DNA of 11,512 nucleotides from assembly GCA_003024985.2 (NCBI GenBank), contig PXIH01S0017296.1; one strand, 5' to 3'. The notes under the pieces were generated by a model. That model was given only the letters and a program-made list of their open reading frames with translations, did not search any database and was not told the origin of the DNA. How positions within the stretch are numbered: position 1 is the stretch's first letter; every line of letters starts with the position of its first letter. This DNA comes from Euperipatoides rowelli (lineage: Eukaryota; Onychophora; Udeonychophora; Euonychophora; Peripatopsidae). Shown here one piece after another: positions 1 through 9,794 of the stretch. The translations under genes were made by a program, and so were the position numbers.

Positions 1-21
1 CTCAAAGATCTAATACCCGAA

Positions 22-79
22 ACCAAATCTCCCTGCACAAAGCCGGTTCCACCAAATCTCCCAGTACAAAGCCAGTTCC
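22..79. repeat. Tandem pair of 29-bp direct repeats
   Basis: Two head-to-tail copies, 22-50 and 51-79, both begin ACCAAATCTCCC and end in GTTCC. They differ at three positions by eye. The block is richer in G+C than the DNA that follows and lies immediately before a second direct-repeat pair. It begins close to the window edge, so more copies may lie to the left. No coding potential or known family was recognised. Confidence 0.85.
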
Positions 80-89
80 GGTAATTATC

Positions 90-181
90 GGGTACTGAAA
101 ATATAGCCAGATATGCTGGTACTGGGTAATTGACAGGGTACTGAAAATATAGCCGGGTATGCTGGATATCGGGTATTTGCA
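90..181. repeat. Tandem pair of 46-bp direct repeats
   Basis: Two head-to-tail copies, 90-135 and 136-181, both start GGGTACTGAAAATATAGCC. The second half of each unit is built from shorter GGGTA and GCTGG words, so the unit itself may have grown from a shorter motif. The reverse complement of the same word (TACCC) occurs at about 14-18. This pair and the preceding 29-bp pair look like parts of one short satellite-like block cut by the window edge. Confidence 0.85.
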
Positions 182-1432
182 GATTACACTATATATACAG
201 TATATACATACACATTATGTTTACAAATGCCAATAACGGACATTTTTTAAATAAACCAAGAAAAACTTTAATTCGCTTTTATTTCTGACAACTTTTATGC
301 AAATAACTTTGACTTCATAATCATTCAGCTAAAACAAAAAAAAAAAAAATCATTTCTTTCATATGCACAACATCCTTTCTGTGTTGTGAATCCTAGAATA
401 ATCTCCAGCAAGGATGTTATGCCTCATTTGGCTGTGATGTATGTCTAGTTGTCTATCCTTAATTTTACTCATATCAATTTATTCAAATTCATTTTTTTCA
501 TCTGTTTTTTTTTACTTCTTTTCAACTGATAATTCATGTTGAATGTTTTTATCACCATAATTTGAATAATAATTCATTTACAAGTGGTTCTACAACTCAC
601 TTCTTTCAAAGACATCAAATTACAAACCAGCAAGATTTCTTTTTTTTTTTTTAGTATTTACCTCAATATCTGAACATTTATTAACCCTTTAACTTTCTGA
701 TTATTTTCACTAAAGTGCCAGAAGAAAATAACTCCCCAGGATATGAAGTGGACAATTCTTGATGTCATTTTTCAACTCTTTTTCATTAAAATTAGAGTTC
801 TCACTCTTTTTCAAAAGGCACATGCATAAAAAAAAATTGAGATCCAATATAATCAGCATTTTATTTAAAGCTTAGCTGGGGAGGGGAGAGATTATTTAGA
901 GACAATTTGATTTATAGTATATGATGTTTCTGTCGGGTTTGTTGTCCTTTACACACATGCCTCTTTCCAAAAGGAATAGACCTACCAGCATGATCAGTGC
1001 TTCTAAAATAAATGGGCCATCTAACTTTTCAGATGATGTAATCTCAGATCATATTTTCTCCACTTCCTCTTCTTCTACCCATTACCCCCAATCTAAACAG
1101 CGAATCTTTAAAAGCAGCAATGAGATATAGTGTTCTATTTTATGGGATGGTATGTATACTTGAACTTGTTTTTTATTGCAGTAAAGGTTAATTTATATTC
1201 TTCTTTCTAAACCAGAGTTAATTTTCCTGTTTTTAATAATGCCAGTTTTATAATCCATCATAGATTTGCTTTTGAAAAATTGTGAATTTCAAAAAACATA
1301 ATCACTTACAGGGATAGAAGTCACTACAAATTTAATTGGCCAAGATATGCCAGCTCATATTATTGGTTACGTCTCGCTGGACTAACCAATGGCCCATTCA
1401 ATGAATGCTTAATTAATTTTTTATTTTTTTTA
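182..1432. other. AT-rich non-coding stretch
   Basis: No gene was recognised. The stretch holds long A and T homopolymers (for example near 338-350 and 639-652) and a GGGGAGGGG tract at 878-886. A 69-codon open frame on the plus strand at 921-1130 is rich in serine and shows no motif, so I regard it as chance. A small perfect inverted repeat, ATTGGTTA at 1362-1369 with TAACCAAT at 1383-1390, could form an 8-bp stem with a 13-base loop. No promoter or splice structure can be supported. Confidence 0.6.
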
Positions 1433-1457
1433 TTTTTTTTTTTTGGGGGGGGGGGGG
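1433..1457. repeat. T12-G13 homopolymer junction
   Basis: Twelve T residues (1433-1444) are followed directly by thirteen G residues (1445-1457). The T run is itself preceded by T-rich sequence. A run of this many G is unusual in such an AT-rich setting and is a site where length polymorphism or sequencing error is likely. No function is inferred. Confidence 0.9.
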
Positions 1458-4400
1458 AAGGAATAATTATTATTTTAGATTTGGAATGAATGGGGGATCA
1501 TAAAAGTGGGGTTTAAGCCAGAGATTCTAAAAATGGAAGGGTAATGTTATAGGGTAAAATCTATAGGAATGCTTTTTGAAACTTAGTGATTTTTTTTAAC
1601 AGGCCCAAATGGCCATAGAGTTTTCAAATCTTTATTCCACTACCAATCTTAAAGGCTTCTTGGCAAATGGACCAGATGAATTTAGAGCCCTTAGAAATTA
1701 AGTCCAAGAAAGTGATTGCAGGGTGTAAAGGTCTTCAGTACTAATAAGTATTTCTCTAGCAGATGACAGTTCAAGAATATCTAAGTTATAAGCAATTTTG
1801 AAAAAAAAAATTGTGATCCAACAAACAACTGCCATGATTGACTGATAGATACAATTGACTATTTATCCCTAACTTGTCTAGAGTTTTATTGAGGAATGCT
1901 TAATCAATAGTTTCCAAAATACTTTATCTATATGTACCATTTAATATCTTCCATGGGGCTTTTTTTTAAAAAAAAATGCTCTTCATTGATGAAAAAATGT
2001 GTTTTAGTGAAACTGCAATAAAGATAATATTTAAGTTCATCTTTTTTTTATTTATGAAATATAATGTATTCACATATTCTGACTGGACCAACTTTTATAT
2101 TATGTTCTCTTGTTAAATAGTGTTTGTCCAATGAACTTTCACGAGTTCAAACTTCTTTATTTTATGGTTGAAATGCTTAATCTCTAAAAAGTATGATTTT
2201 ATTTAGAATAGCAGTATTTTGGTTTCCAAAGTTTTTATCTTAACCTATCAAATATACACTAAAAACAACATAATTAAGCAATTATATGAATTTAATAATA
2301 AAGCAATTTTAAGAAAAAGATAAATCGTATTGTTTCAATTTTGCTTTCACTTAAGAAACAGTGTCTTCTTGATTGATTATGGCAATGCTGAGTGAAATAA
2401 TGGAGAATAAAAAATGATTCTCATTAATCATCCAAAGATTATAAATAAATAAAATATTTAACCCATAAAGTGTACAGAAATTGATACCATAGTCCTATAA
2501 TGATTTATAAGCTAAACTAAATTTATTGGTAGACTCATCTGTATATAAAGCAAATTATATTAACAGGTTACTCATAATTTTACTGGAAATGCTTAGCTAC
2601 TAGTTGTTTATAATTGATGATATGCCAGAAATTTGTCAGATTAGAGTAAGTGGAGAAGTGGGAAAAGATAGATGGTTAAATAGATAGAGGATAAGAAAGA
2701 AGTATGGTTTTTAGTATCCTCAATGAACTGACACATACAAAAGAAATTTACAGTTGTTGAAATAGGGGAGGGGAAGATATAAAATATAGTTAATAGAGGA
2801 GGAGGAGGATGATGGATAAATGCTTAAAAGTAGAGGTTTAATATAAACAAATTTGAGATTACGTTTGTGTGTATAGAGACGAATGATCAACTGAAGTACA
2901 CATGATGTGTGTTAGTACAATAATAATCAAGGTATAAAGAATTCTAGTTATAATTTAGAACTTAGAATTACAGTAAACATATCTACATATAAAATAAATA
3001 GCAAATAATTTAATATTTACAAATTATATATTCTTTTTTATATCTTTTATGGGGAAAAGACTGATTCCTAGTCCATTAATATTAGTGTTATTTGCTACAA
3101 AGATGGGATGCTCTCCTCCTCGTATTTACTTTGGATGGAATACATCATAGGCTTGCTTACTTAATTAAGGTATGCTGAAGAACCCTTATCTACGGCCACC
3201 ACTGTGAAAGCTTGTTTGGACTCATCATTACTTACATCAGTAAGGTATCCTTGTCTTGGCTCTCTAATGACATACTACTTTTTCACATTATCTTTATAAC
3301 TAAATAAACATATATATTCTATCATTATTCAGCTGTAGTGTATTAGATTATAGGCTTTTCTTTTAGAGCCATTTCCGAAGTAAAAAGCGATCATCCCTTA
3401 GCTGTTCATTATATTCATTATTTAAGACTCATAGTGAGAACAGATGTTATAAGAGCTAATTAGATATAGAAACTTATGTTTATACTTAAAGTATATTTAT
3501 TTGACCAGATGCCCCCCCTTTATCCTCTTCCCAAATGACATCACAATTTTTAAAGAGAAAAGTGGGATATTACATAACATTAAATGATGGAGTAAATGTT
3601 TGTACACCTTCATTTAAATTACTTGCAAGAAGAAATTCATTTACCTGACCACTATTATGACAAAACTGTTGATCTATTAACAAAAGCTCTAAGCTAGATA
3701 GATTTCCCGATTTACGATATTCATAGATCATTTCTGCAATGACTTAGTTCATTATTCAAAGCTTAGAGAAAAAATTAACCAGAATCTTTTTAACTTTATT
3801 TTGTTCAGAATTTATTCAAAAATTATTAACATTTTCATTAATTTGCATATCCTGCCAATAAAATCACCAAATAATCTAGTCAGCCAATCCAATTTTAACT
3901 TCATAATAATACATAGACAAATGATCAAAGAATGAGTATGATACCATTTATTTCATTTCAATTATACAATATAAGAGGTACAGTACTATGCATTAACAAA
4001 GTTGCAAAAATTACCATGAAAAAATTAATGATATGGTTATATTTATTTATTTCTAACATTTTCTCAATAACTTGAATGTAAATATAAGGATTGTTGTCAT
4101 GTGACAACCAGAAACTAAAGTTATTTATCTCTTTATATTCTAAACACCTGGTGTGAGAAGAAAGGGAAATGTTTTGGATTCAGGTATTTCCAAATTCCAG
4201 CAATTATCTAGCCAACAGAACTTGGCAATATCTTGATACTAGACCAAGATGAATATTTATGTAAGTTTACCTTTCTGACCCTAGAGGGCATATGGATAGA
4301 AATGCCGTTTGGAGACTATAAATGTCCAGCTAGTAATATGCATTGATCTAAGCATAACATGGGACTTGGGAAATTATATTCAGACTTTAGATGTTTGTGT

Positions 4401-5499
4401 ACATTTGTGTGTAACAATTTACAGGATGGATGGATGTTTCTTGACAATCCTACTTGATATGAACATGTAAATGTTATCACAATCACTGGATCTAGAGGAG
4501 TAGAGGGTTTAAGTTTACATTGCTAGTCCTGGTGGCGTGTGGGTAAGAAACACTTTAAAAGTCGGTATGATAGTTTCTCATATGGCTATGATACTGACAT
4601 TATAAGGATTTTGACAATGTTGCATTTGAAAACAAATAAATTTTGCTTGAATTACTTCAGAGATTGGGGGGGAGGGGATACTTTTTTTTTAAAAAAAATA
4701 AACATTCCCAATTTGTCAAGTTTTGCTTATATATAAAAAAAATAGAATAGGTAAGGAAGCAATAATTTTCAAAGTTTAGATGTTCATTTCAATATGTTTT
4801 GACAAGTGTAAGCTATTTTATTTTTCAAAGAATTTAAACACAAAGCTTCAACATCTTAGCAAATTATTTTTTAAAAATTATTGTAGTTTAACATATTTTT
4901 CTGACAGATGTGGATGAGAAATTTAAGTAATCGTAAATGAAAGGTGAAGATAATTCAAAATCCAAATGGAAACTAGGCATCAATAATGGAAAGACTTTAT
5001 ACATTTTAAATATAACTTCATAATAGACACATTCTTAGCAAGATAGTGAAGAAAAACAATAAATATTTTTTTTTCATGGCCTTAACACTTTTATAGGTCA
5101 CTAAAGTGTAAGGGGGGGAGGGGGCATACACTGACAATAACTGACCAAATGATTCTACCCCAGTCCAATTCATTCTCATATTCCAAAGTATGTAGATTTC
5201 CATATCATGAATTGGGTGATATTATGAATTGGAGCAAATTATTTTTTGACATATGGAGAGAACAATTTCAACATCATACTCATGGTCCAACTCATGCATA
5301 TTTTTTTCCCAGAGTACAAAAATTCACACATAAAACATTTCTGAGATGGCCAATAAACTTTTAAACTCATTATTGTACCTTTGCAGAAAAACGAAGCCTG
5401 CTTAAAAGGAATGCCACCATTCAAAATTGAGAAAATGGGGGTCTATGTAAATTAATTTTTAGAACACTAATGATAGATATAAACCACTATTATTTTGAA
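1458..5499. other. AT-rich non-coding stretch without recognisable genes
   Basis: About 4 kb with no recognisable gene. Open frames at 4539-4736 (plus), 5018-5203 (minus), 5149-5364 (plus) and 5239-5424 (minus) are 61-71 codons, partly overlap one another on opposite strands and show no domain. A purine-rich patch at about 2640-2830 includes a short (GAG)n run near 2797-2808. GGGGAGGGG occurs at 2765-2773, 4669-4677 and 5115-5123. T-run/A-run junctions lie at 1960-1976 and 4682-4698. A short inverted repeat, GTTGTCA/TGACAAC, sits at 4093-4108. The slightly less AT-rich parts (about 3090-3290 and 4140-4330) were looked at as possible exons, but stops interrupt them and nothing was recognisable. 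Confidence 0.6.
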
Positions 5500-5580
5500 G
5501 GTCAAATGCATTGGATTTTTATTATTTTTTTATTATTGATTTTCAAACATTTTTACTAAAAAAAAAAAAAATCCACCAGA
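5500..5580 (+). repeat. 81-bp dispersed repeat, copy 1 (left inverted arm)
   Basis: The copy starts GGTCAAATG, runs through T-rich sequence and TTTTCAAA, then an A13-14 run, and ends ATCCACCAG. The same order of landmarks is present as a reverse complement at 6083-6163 and in direct orientation at 11415-11494. Weaker similarity to copy 2 appears to continue inward to about 5640 (the AAAAAAAGTTA word). Together with copy 2 it could be the terminal inverted repeat of a non-autonomous DNA transposon, though no clear target-site duplication is visible. Confidence 0.65.
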
Positions 5581-6082
5581 AAAAAAGAAGAAAAATTAAA
5601 TAAAAAAAGTTATTTACAATTCAATTTTTAAAATAATTGTCTTTAGCCCCTCCCCCTTAAAACAACATTGTTTATTGGGTATGCTGGGGAGATGTTTTGT
5701 TGTCACTGATCAAAAATGAATAGAGCTTGTTACACTAAACTATAGAATATTTGCTATCTTCGTCAGCTAAAGACTGGAAATCCTATGGACTAATTGTTTA
5801 AATATATGTAAAAAATCCTAATCAAATTCATCCTTTGTGCTATTATGGTCCAATTTGTTTTTTAAAAAAAAATCAAAACGACTTTTAATACAAGTTGAAC
5901 ATACCTCTATTTACATAATAAATCATTATGAAGAAAACAGCTGTAGAAACAATTTTGTCATCAAATTAATTTTGGACCCCCAACAAATTTGAAGCTTCCT
6001 TTTGTAATCTCAAAAGGAGGATAGGGATAATCTTAATTTTATCTTTAACTAACTTTTTTTTTATGCATTTTAAATTTTTTTT

Positions 6083-6163
6083 CCCAGTGGATTTTTTTTT
6101 TAAAATAATTATCTTTTAACATCAAAATTTAAATTTTTTTAATAAAATTCATTACATTTGACC
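6083..6163 (-). repeat. 81-bp dispersed repeat, copy 2 (right inverted arm)
   Basis: Read on the minus strand, this begins GGTCAAATGTAATG and ends AAAATCCACTGGG, matching the start, middle and end landmarks of copies 1 and 3. Its shared words GGTCAAATGTAA, AAGATAATTA and CCACTGG put it closer to copy 3 than to copy 1. Its length equals that of copy 1. Confidence 0.65.
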
Positions 6164-7783
6164 GATAATAAGTTATGTTTTTTTTTTTTTTTTTTAAGTT
6201 TTTAATTGACAATACTGGTAGGACATTTTTATAACTAAGTAGGATACAGGAGAAAAAAATAAAAACGGCTGCAATTCCAATCATATTATGATTTTATTTC
6301 TAAGAGTTCAAATGATTATTTTATTTTATTTTATTTTTCAGGATAGACTAAATTCAAATTATAAAATAAAACTGCAATAAGGAAGAAATAGAACAAAAAA
6401 AATATCCATATTAAAATTTGATCTATTTATGTTCAACTTTCTAGAAATATAGTATCATGAAATAAAAATAATTACGATTTTGAAGAAAAAAACTAACAGT
6501 AAACTGAAAAGAAAAAAAAAAGCAATTAAAAAAATATTAAGCTCTGTTTTCAACTTTTATAAGAAGAATATGATCCTGATTAAGTACAAAATCAGTGACA
6601 CAGGACTAATAAAAATGAGAAGAAAAAAAATAAAGGATTAGACTGAATCATATGGTATGGAAGAATAAAATAAAAAGACAAATTACAAGTAATCTGTGAT
6701 CATTCTCCTTGAACAAACGAAAATCTATTTGAGAAAAAAGTGTCACAGTAATAGCGATTGAAAAACAGATCTGCTGTGAGAGAGGAGATAATGTAAGAGA
6801 CAGTAATAATTATACAGAGAAAGAAAAATTGTGCATGCATGTATGTGTGTGAAGGGGCTTACAAATAAATCTGCAGAAGTAATAGGAAGATTNTAGACTA
6901 ATCTTTGATAACAATGTATACTTTTTATCTGTATAGGCTACCAAAATTGAAATCGCCTCCAATCATATTAATAGGGATCAAAATAAATCCAATTTTATCC
7001 TTTATTTTTATCAAAAGTGTGAAATATTCAAAGAAAATCTTTCAAAAAAGATTACCTGACAAAATCCAATATGGAAATGCGAGACAAGAACAAACAAAAA
7101 AATTAAATTGGAGCAGATGTGAATTGATCATAATTCTTCAGATTTATTTGATCTCTTTATTCTTTTTCTTTACTCAAAAGATTACTCCTAGTGACCAGAG
7201 AAAATAAACCTATGCCTTTTTCAAGTAGCCAAATAAAAGAAAGAGATTTAATATCATACTAACTATATGATTGAATAAACCTTAAAGCAATGGAGAGGTG
7301 ACAAAGAACATTAAGGAATATAATCAACCTTTAACCTTAGATCCCTTAACCCTCTCACTCAGAAAAGAAATGTGAAAAAAAAAAAAGAAATTTTCTGTGA
7401 CCACAAATCAAATAATTATCTAATTATCATAATAGGCAACAGTAATGTACATTTTAAAAATCCTTAAAGAACTGCCAGTGAAAACTTTTCAAAATTCAAA
7501 ATTCAGACATAAAAATTGTCTTCGCACTCAACTGAGTGCCATTTTCCCATTATTGCTTGTATGTTTTTAAAGCTTTGAAAGAGAAAAAAATCATTCAATG
7601 AGGAAAAGGAGGAATAACATTGAGTTGTTCATTTCATACAATATTGCATGTGTTTATTTATTAAAGCATCAAATGCATGGATAAGAGGCATGAATGAAAT
7701 AAGTGATCTGCTGATTCATGAGCTTTTCTGGGTAAATGATATAAATTAACCCTTTTTGCAAGGGAACAAAGTCAGAAGAAAAT
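6164..7783. other. AT-rich non-coding stretch with an adenine-biased patch
   Basis: No gene was recognised. From about 6340 to 6870 the plus strand is strongly enriched in A and in purines generally (many A6-A10 runs separated by G), in contrast to the T-rich start of the window. A short ATTTT microsatellite lies at about 6317-6338. One undetermined base (N) is at 6893. A 100-codon plus-strand frame at 6905-7207 is rich in Ile, Lys and Phe, as expected of AT-rich DNA read at random, and has no motif I recognise, so it is not called as a gene. Confidence 0.6.
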
Positions 7784-9099
7784 CTTAATTCCCTGTGATT
7801 AAAACTCTAAAAAAGAAACACTTCATAACAGCATCACATTCACTGAAAATCATAATTCCCCATGACTGAAAGTCTGAAAGACACTTTCTTCATAATAACC
7901 TCACATTCGATGAAAAATTATAATTCCCCATGACTGAAAGTCTGTGAAGACATTTGCTTTATAACAGCCTCACATTCACTCAAAAATCATAATTTCCCAT
8001 GACTGAAAATCTGAAAGACTTTGGTTTCACAACAGCCCAACATTCACTTAAAATCATAATTTCCCATGACTGAAAGACATTTACTTCATAACAGCATCAC
8101 ATTAATGGAAAATCATAATTCTAAATGACTGAAAGACATATGCTTCCAAACAACCTCACATTCACTAAAATTCATAATTCCCCATGACAGAAAGACAAAT
8201 TTTCTAAAAGTGTAACATTCACTGAAAATCATAATTCCCCATGACAAAGTCTGAGACATTTACTTCATAACAGCCTCAAATTTACTTAAAATCATAATTC
8301 CCCATAACTGAAAGTCTGAAAGACACTTGCTTCATAATAGCCCCACATTCGATGAAAAATTATAATTCCCCATGACTGAAAGCCTGAAAGTCATTTGCTT
8401 TATAACAGCCTCACATTCACTGAAAATCATAATCCCCCGTAACTGAAAGTCTGAAAGACACTTGCTTCGTAATAGCCCCACATTCGATGAAAAATTATAA
8501 TTCCCCATGACTGAAAGTCTGAAAGACATTTGCTTTATAACAGCGTCACATTCATAGAAAATCATAACTCCCCATAACTGAAAGTCTGAAAGACACTTGC
8601 TTCGTAATAGCCCCACATTCGATGAAAAATTATAATACCCCATGACTGAAAGTCTGAAAGACTTTGGTTTCATAACAGCCCCACATTCACTGAAAATCAT
8701 AATTTCCCATGACTGAAAGACATTTGCTTCATAACAGCCTCACATTCACTAAAAATCATAATTCCCCATGACAGAAAGACATTTGCTTCATAACAATGTC
8801 ACATTCACTGAAAATCCTAATTCCCCATGACAAAGTATGAAAGACATTGGCTACATAACAGCCTCAAATTTACTTAAAATCATAATTCCCCATAACTGAA
8901 AGTCTGAAAGACACAAGCTTCATAATAGCCTCACATTCAATTAAAAATTATAATTCCCCGTGACAAAGTCTGAAAGATATTTGCCTAATAACAGCCTCAC
9001 ATTCACTCAAAAATCATAATTCCCCATGACTGAAAGTCTGAAAGACTTTGGCTTCATAACGGCCTCACATTCACTAAAAATCATAATTACCAATGACTG
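7784..9099. repeat. Minisatellite array, about 20 units of 57-69 bp, with higher-order structure
   Basis: Each unit starts CATAATTCCCC (or TATAATTCCCC), passes through ATGACTGAAAG, and ends near CATAACAGCCTCACATTCAC plus a short A-rich tail. Unit starts by eye: 7784, 7851, 7919, 7988, 8055, 8114, 8173, 8230, 8293, 8361, 8428, 8496, 8563, 8631, 8698, 8757, 8816, 8881, 8949, 9015 and a partial one at 9082. Most units are 67-69 bp. Five are 57-59 bp because the internal duplication CTGAAAGTCTGAAAG is reduced by 8 bp to a single CTGAAAG, and two are 63-65 bp. The first unit is the most diverged and the last is cut short, as is common at array edges. Diagnostic variants recur in order, giving a higher-order repeat. 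No coding role is supported: the 122-codon minus-strand frame at 8332-8700 exists only because a 135-bp dimer is a multiple of three. Confidence 0.95.
8293..8697. repeat. Three tandem 135-bp dimers inside the minisatellite
   Basis: Two unit types alternate. Type X ends in CATTCGATGAAAAAT and type Y starts TATAATTCCCC and contains TGCTTTATAACAGC. The dimers start at 8293, 8428 and 8563, exactly 135 bp apart, and are more alike than units elsewhere in the array, which suggests recent amplification of an X-Y dimer. The last member of the third dimer (8631-8697) begins like type Y but ends with ACTTTGGTTTCATAACAGCC like the unit at 7988, so it looks like a crossover product. An earlier X-Y pair lies at 7851-7987. 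Confidence 0.85.
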
Positions 9100-9244
9100 T
9101 AGATATCTAGTGCCATTTTGAAACATACGTTCTCTCAATAAGAGATTTAGCCTATATTTTTAATAATTTCTAAAATGATTTTAGGAATAGGACTGATGGG
9201 TCTCAGGAGATGGGGGGGTAGGGGGATGTAGATATCTAGAGCCC
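9099..9244. repeat. Short direct repeat downstream of the minisatellite
   Basis: TGTAGATATCTAGTGCC at 9099-9115 and TGTAGATATCTAGAGCC at 9228-9244 differ at one base and are 129 bp apart. The first copy touches the truncated end of the minisatellite. A G-rich run (G7, TA, G5) lies just before the second copy. The pair could be a relic of an insertion or duplication at the array edge, but 17 bp is short. Confidence 0.55.
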
Positions 9245-9794
9245 ATTATATTTCAATTCACAAGGGTCTTTTCAGCTAGTTAAAACATAAACAAACAATA
9301 ATTCATTGTTTCATTTAATTACCGGTCCACATTAAAATATCCATTAGTCTGCTGGTCCGTGATGATAAAAAGGACGAGGAACGCTGGTGTAGACATGAGA
9401 ATGTGATTATTATTGCATGCAATTAATAACATAATATGGCATCAAACATGGAATAAACTGAATTAATATATTCTTTTCATAAAACTCCATCATCCAACAA
9501 TTACCAAATTTCAAGCAATAATTCAATATACTGTTGAGAAGATTATAGCCAGATTGGATGAATTTCAGTTATATTTTAATTCTATCTTAATATTAAATGA
9601 CAGAAAAATCCTAAATTCACACGATTATGTCTTTATAATGTTAATGATATTGTCAATTTAAAAGAATTCCAGTTAGATTTTAATAGATCAGTACGAGAAG
9701 TGAGTTACGGCTTGTTTATATTTCTACCCAATGTTTGTCCATTGTATAAAATGGATAGCTTTCCATAAGATCATCTACAAGGATTATTCGTAAA
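9245..9794. other. AT-rich stretch between minisatellite and mariner palindrome
   Basis: No open frame or recognisable RNA was seen. It holds ordinary AT-rich sequence with a slightly less AT-rich part at about 9320-9400. The segment at about 9705-9730 (TTACGGCTTGTTTATATTTC) resembles a piece of the nearby left arm at about 9888-9922, so part of this flank may also derive from the mariner element. Confidence 0.5.

Larger units (their letters stand above)
5500..6163. mobile_element. Possible MITE-like element bounded by 81-bp inverted repeats
   Basis: Inverted copies of one 81-bp sequence begin and end this 664-bp interval, with GGTCAAATG at the left edge and CATTTGACC at the right edge. The interior has no open frame worth reporting and holds a CCCCTCCCC tract at 5647-5655. 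Terminal inverted repeats, small size, AT-richness and lack of coding capacity are what a miniature inverted-repeat element would show. Against this, flanking bases do not show an obvious target-site duplication, and the arms contain much A/T homopolymer. Two independent insertions in opposite orientation are the main alternative. Confidence 0.4.

Noticed and set aside
921-1130. 69-codon plus-strand open frame
   Set aside because: It is short and serine-rich without a recognisable domain, and no splice or promoter context supports it.
3090-3290. Possible exon in a less AT-rich patch
   Set aside because: The frames I checked are interrupted by stops after about 20 codons, and no protein similarity was recognised.
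4093-4108. Inverted repeat GTTGTCA/TGACAAC as an operator or hairpin
   Set aside because: Seven-base arms in 11.5 kb are expected by chance and there is no nearby gene to regulate.
4140-4330. Possible exon followed by a GTAAGT donor near 4260
   Set aside because: The best frame is short and closed by TAG, and GTAAGT alone is too weak to support splicing.
4539-4736. 65-codon plus-strand open frame
   Set aside because: It runs through a G-tract and a T9-A8 homopolymer junction, and its peptide has no recognisable feature.
5018-5424. Overlapping open frames of 61-71 codons on both strands
   Set aside because: They overlap on opposite strands, none has a motif, and at this length several are expected by chance.
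6831-6851. Tail of a tRNA-derived SINE (GCATGCATGTATGTGTGTG)
   Set aside because: No A-box/B-box or tRNA-like head was found nearby; it is more simply a short TG-rich run.
6905-7207. 100-codon plus-strand open frame as a gene
   Set aside because: Its composition is that of translated AT-rich DNA (Ile, Lys, Phe, Asn), and it shows no motif, signal or context. An undetermined base lies just upstream.
7784-9099. CRISPR-like array
   Set aside because: The repeats are head-to-tail with no unique spacers, the whole unit is conserved, no cas genes are near, and the setting is eukaryotic.
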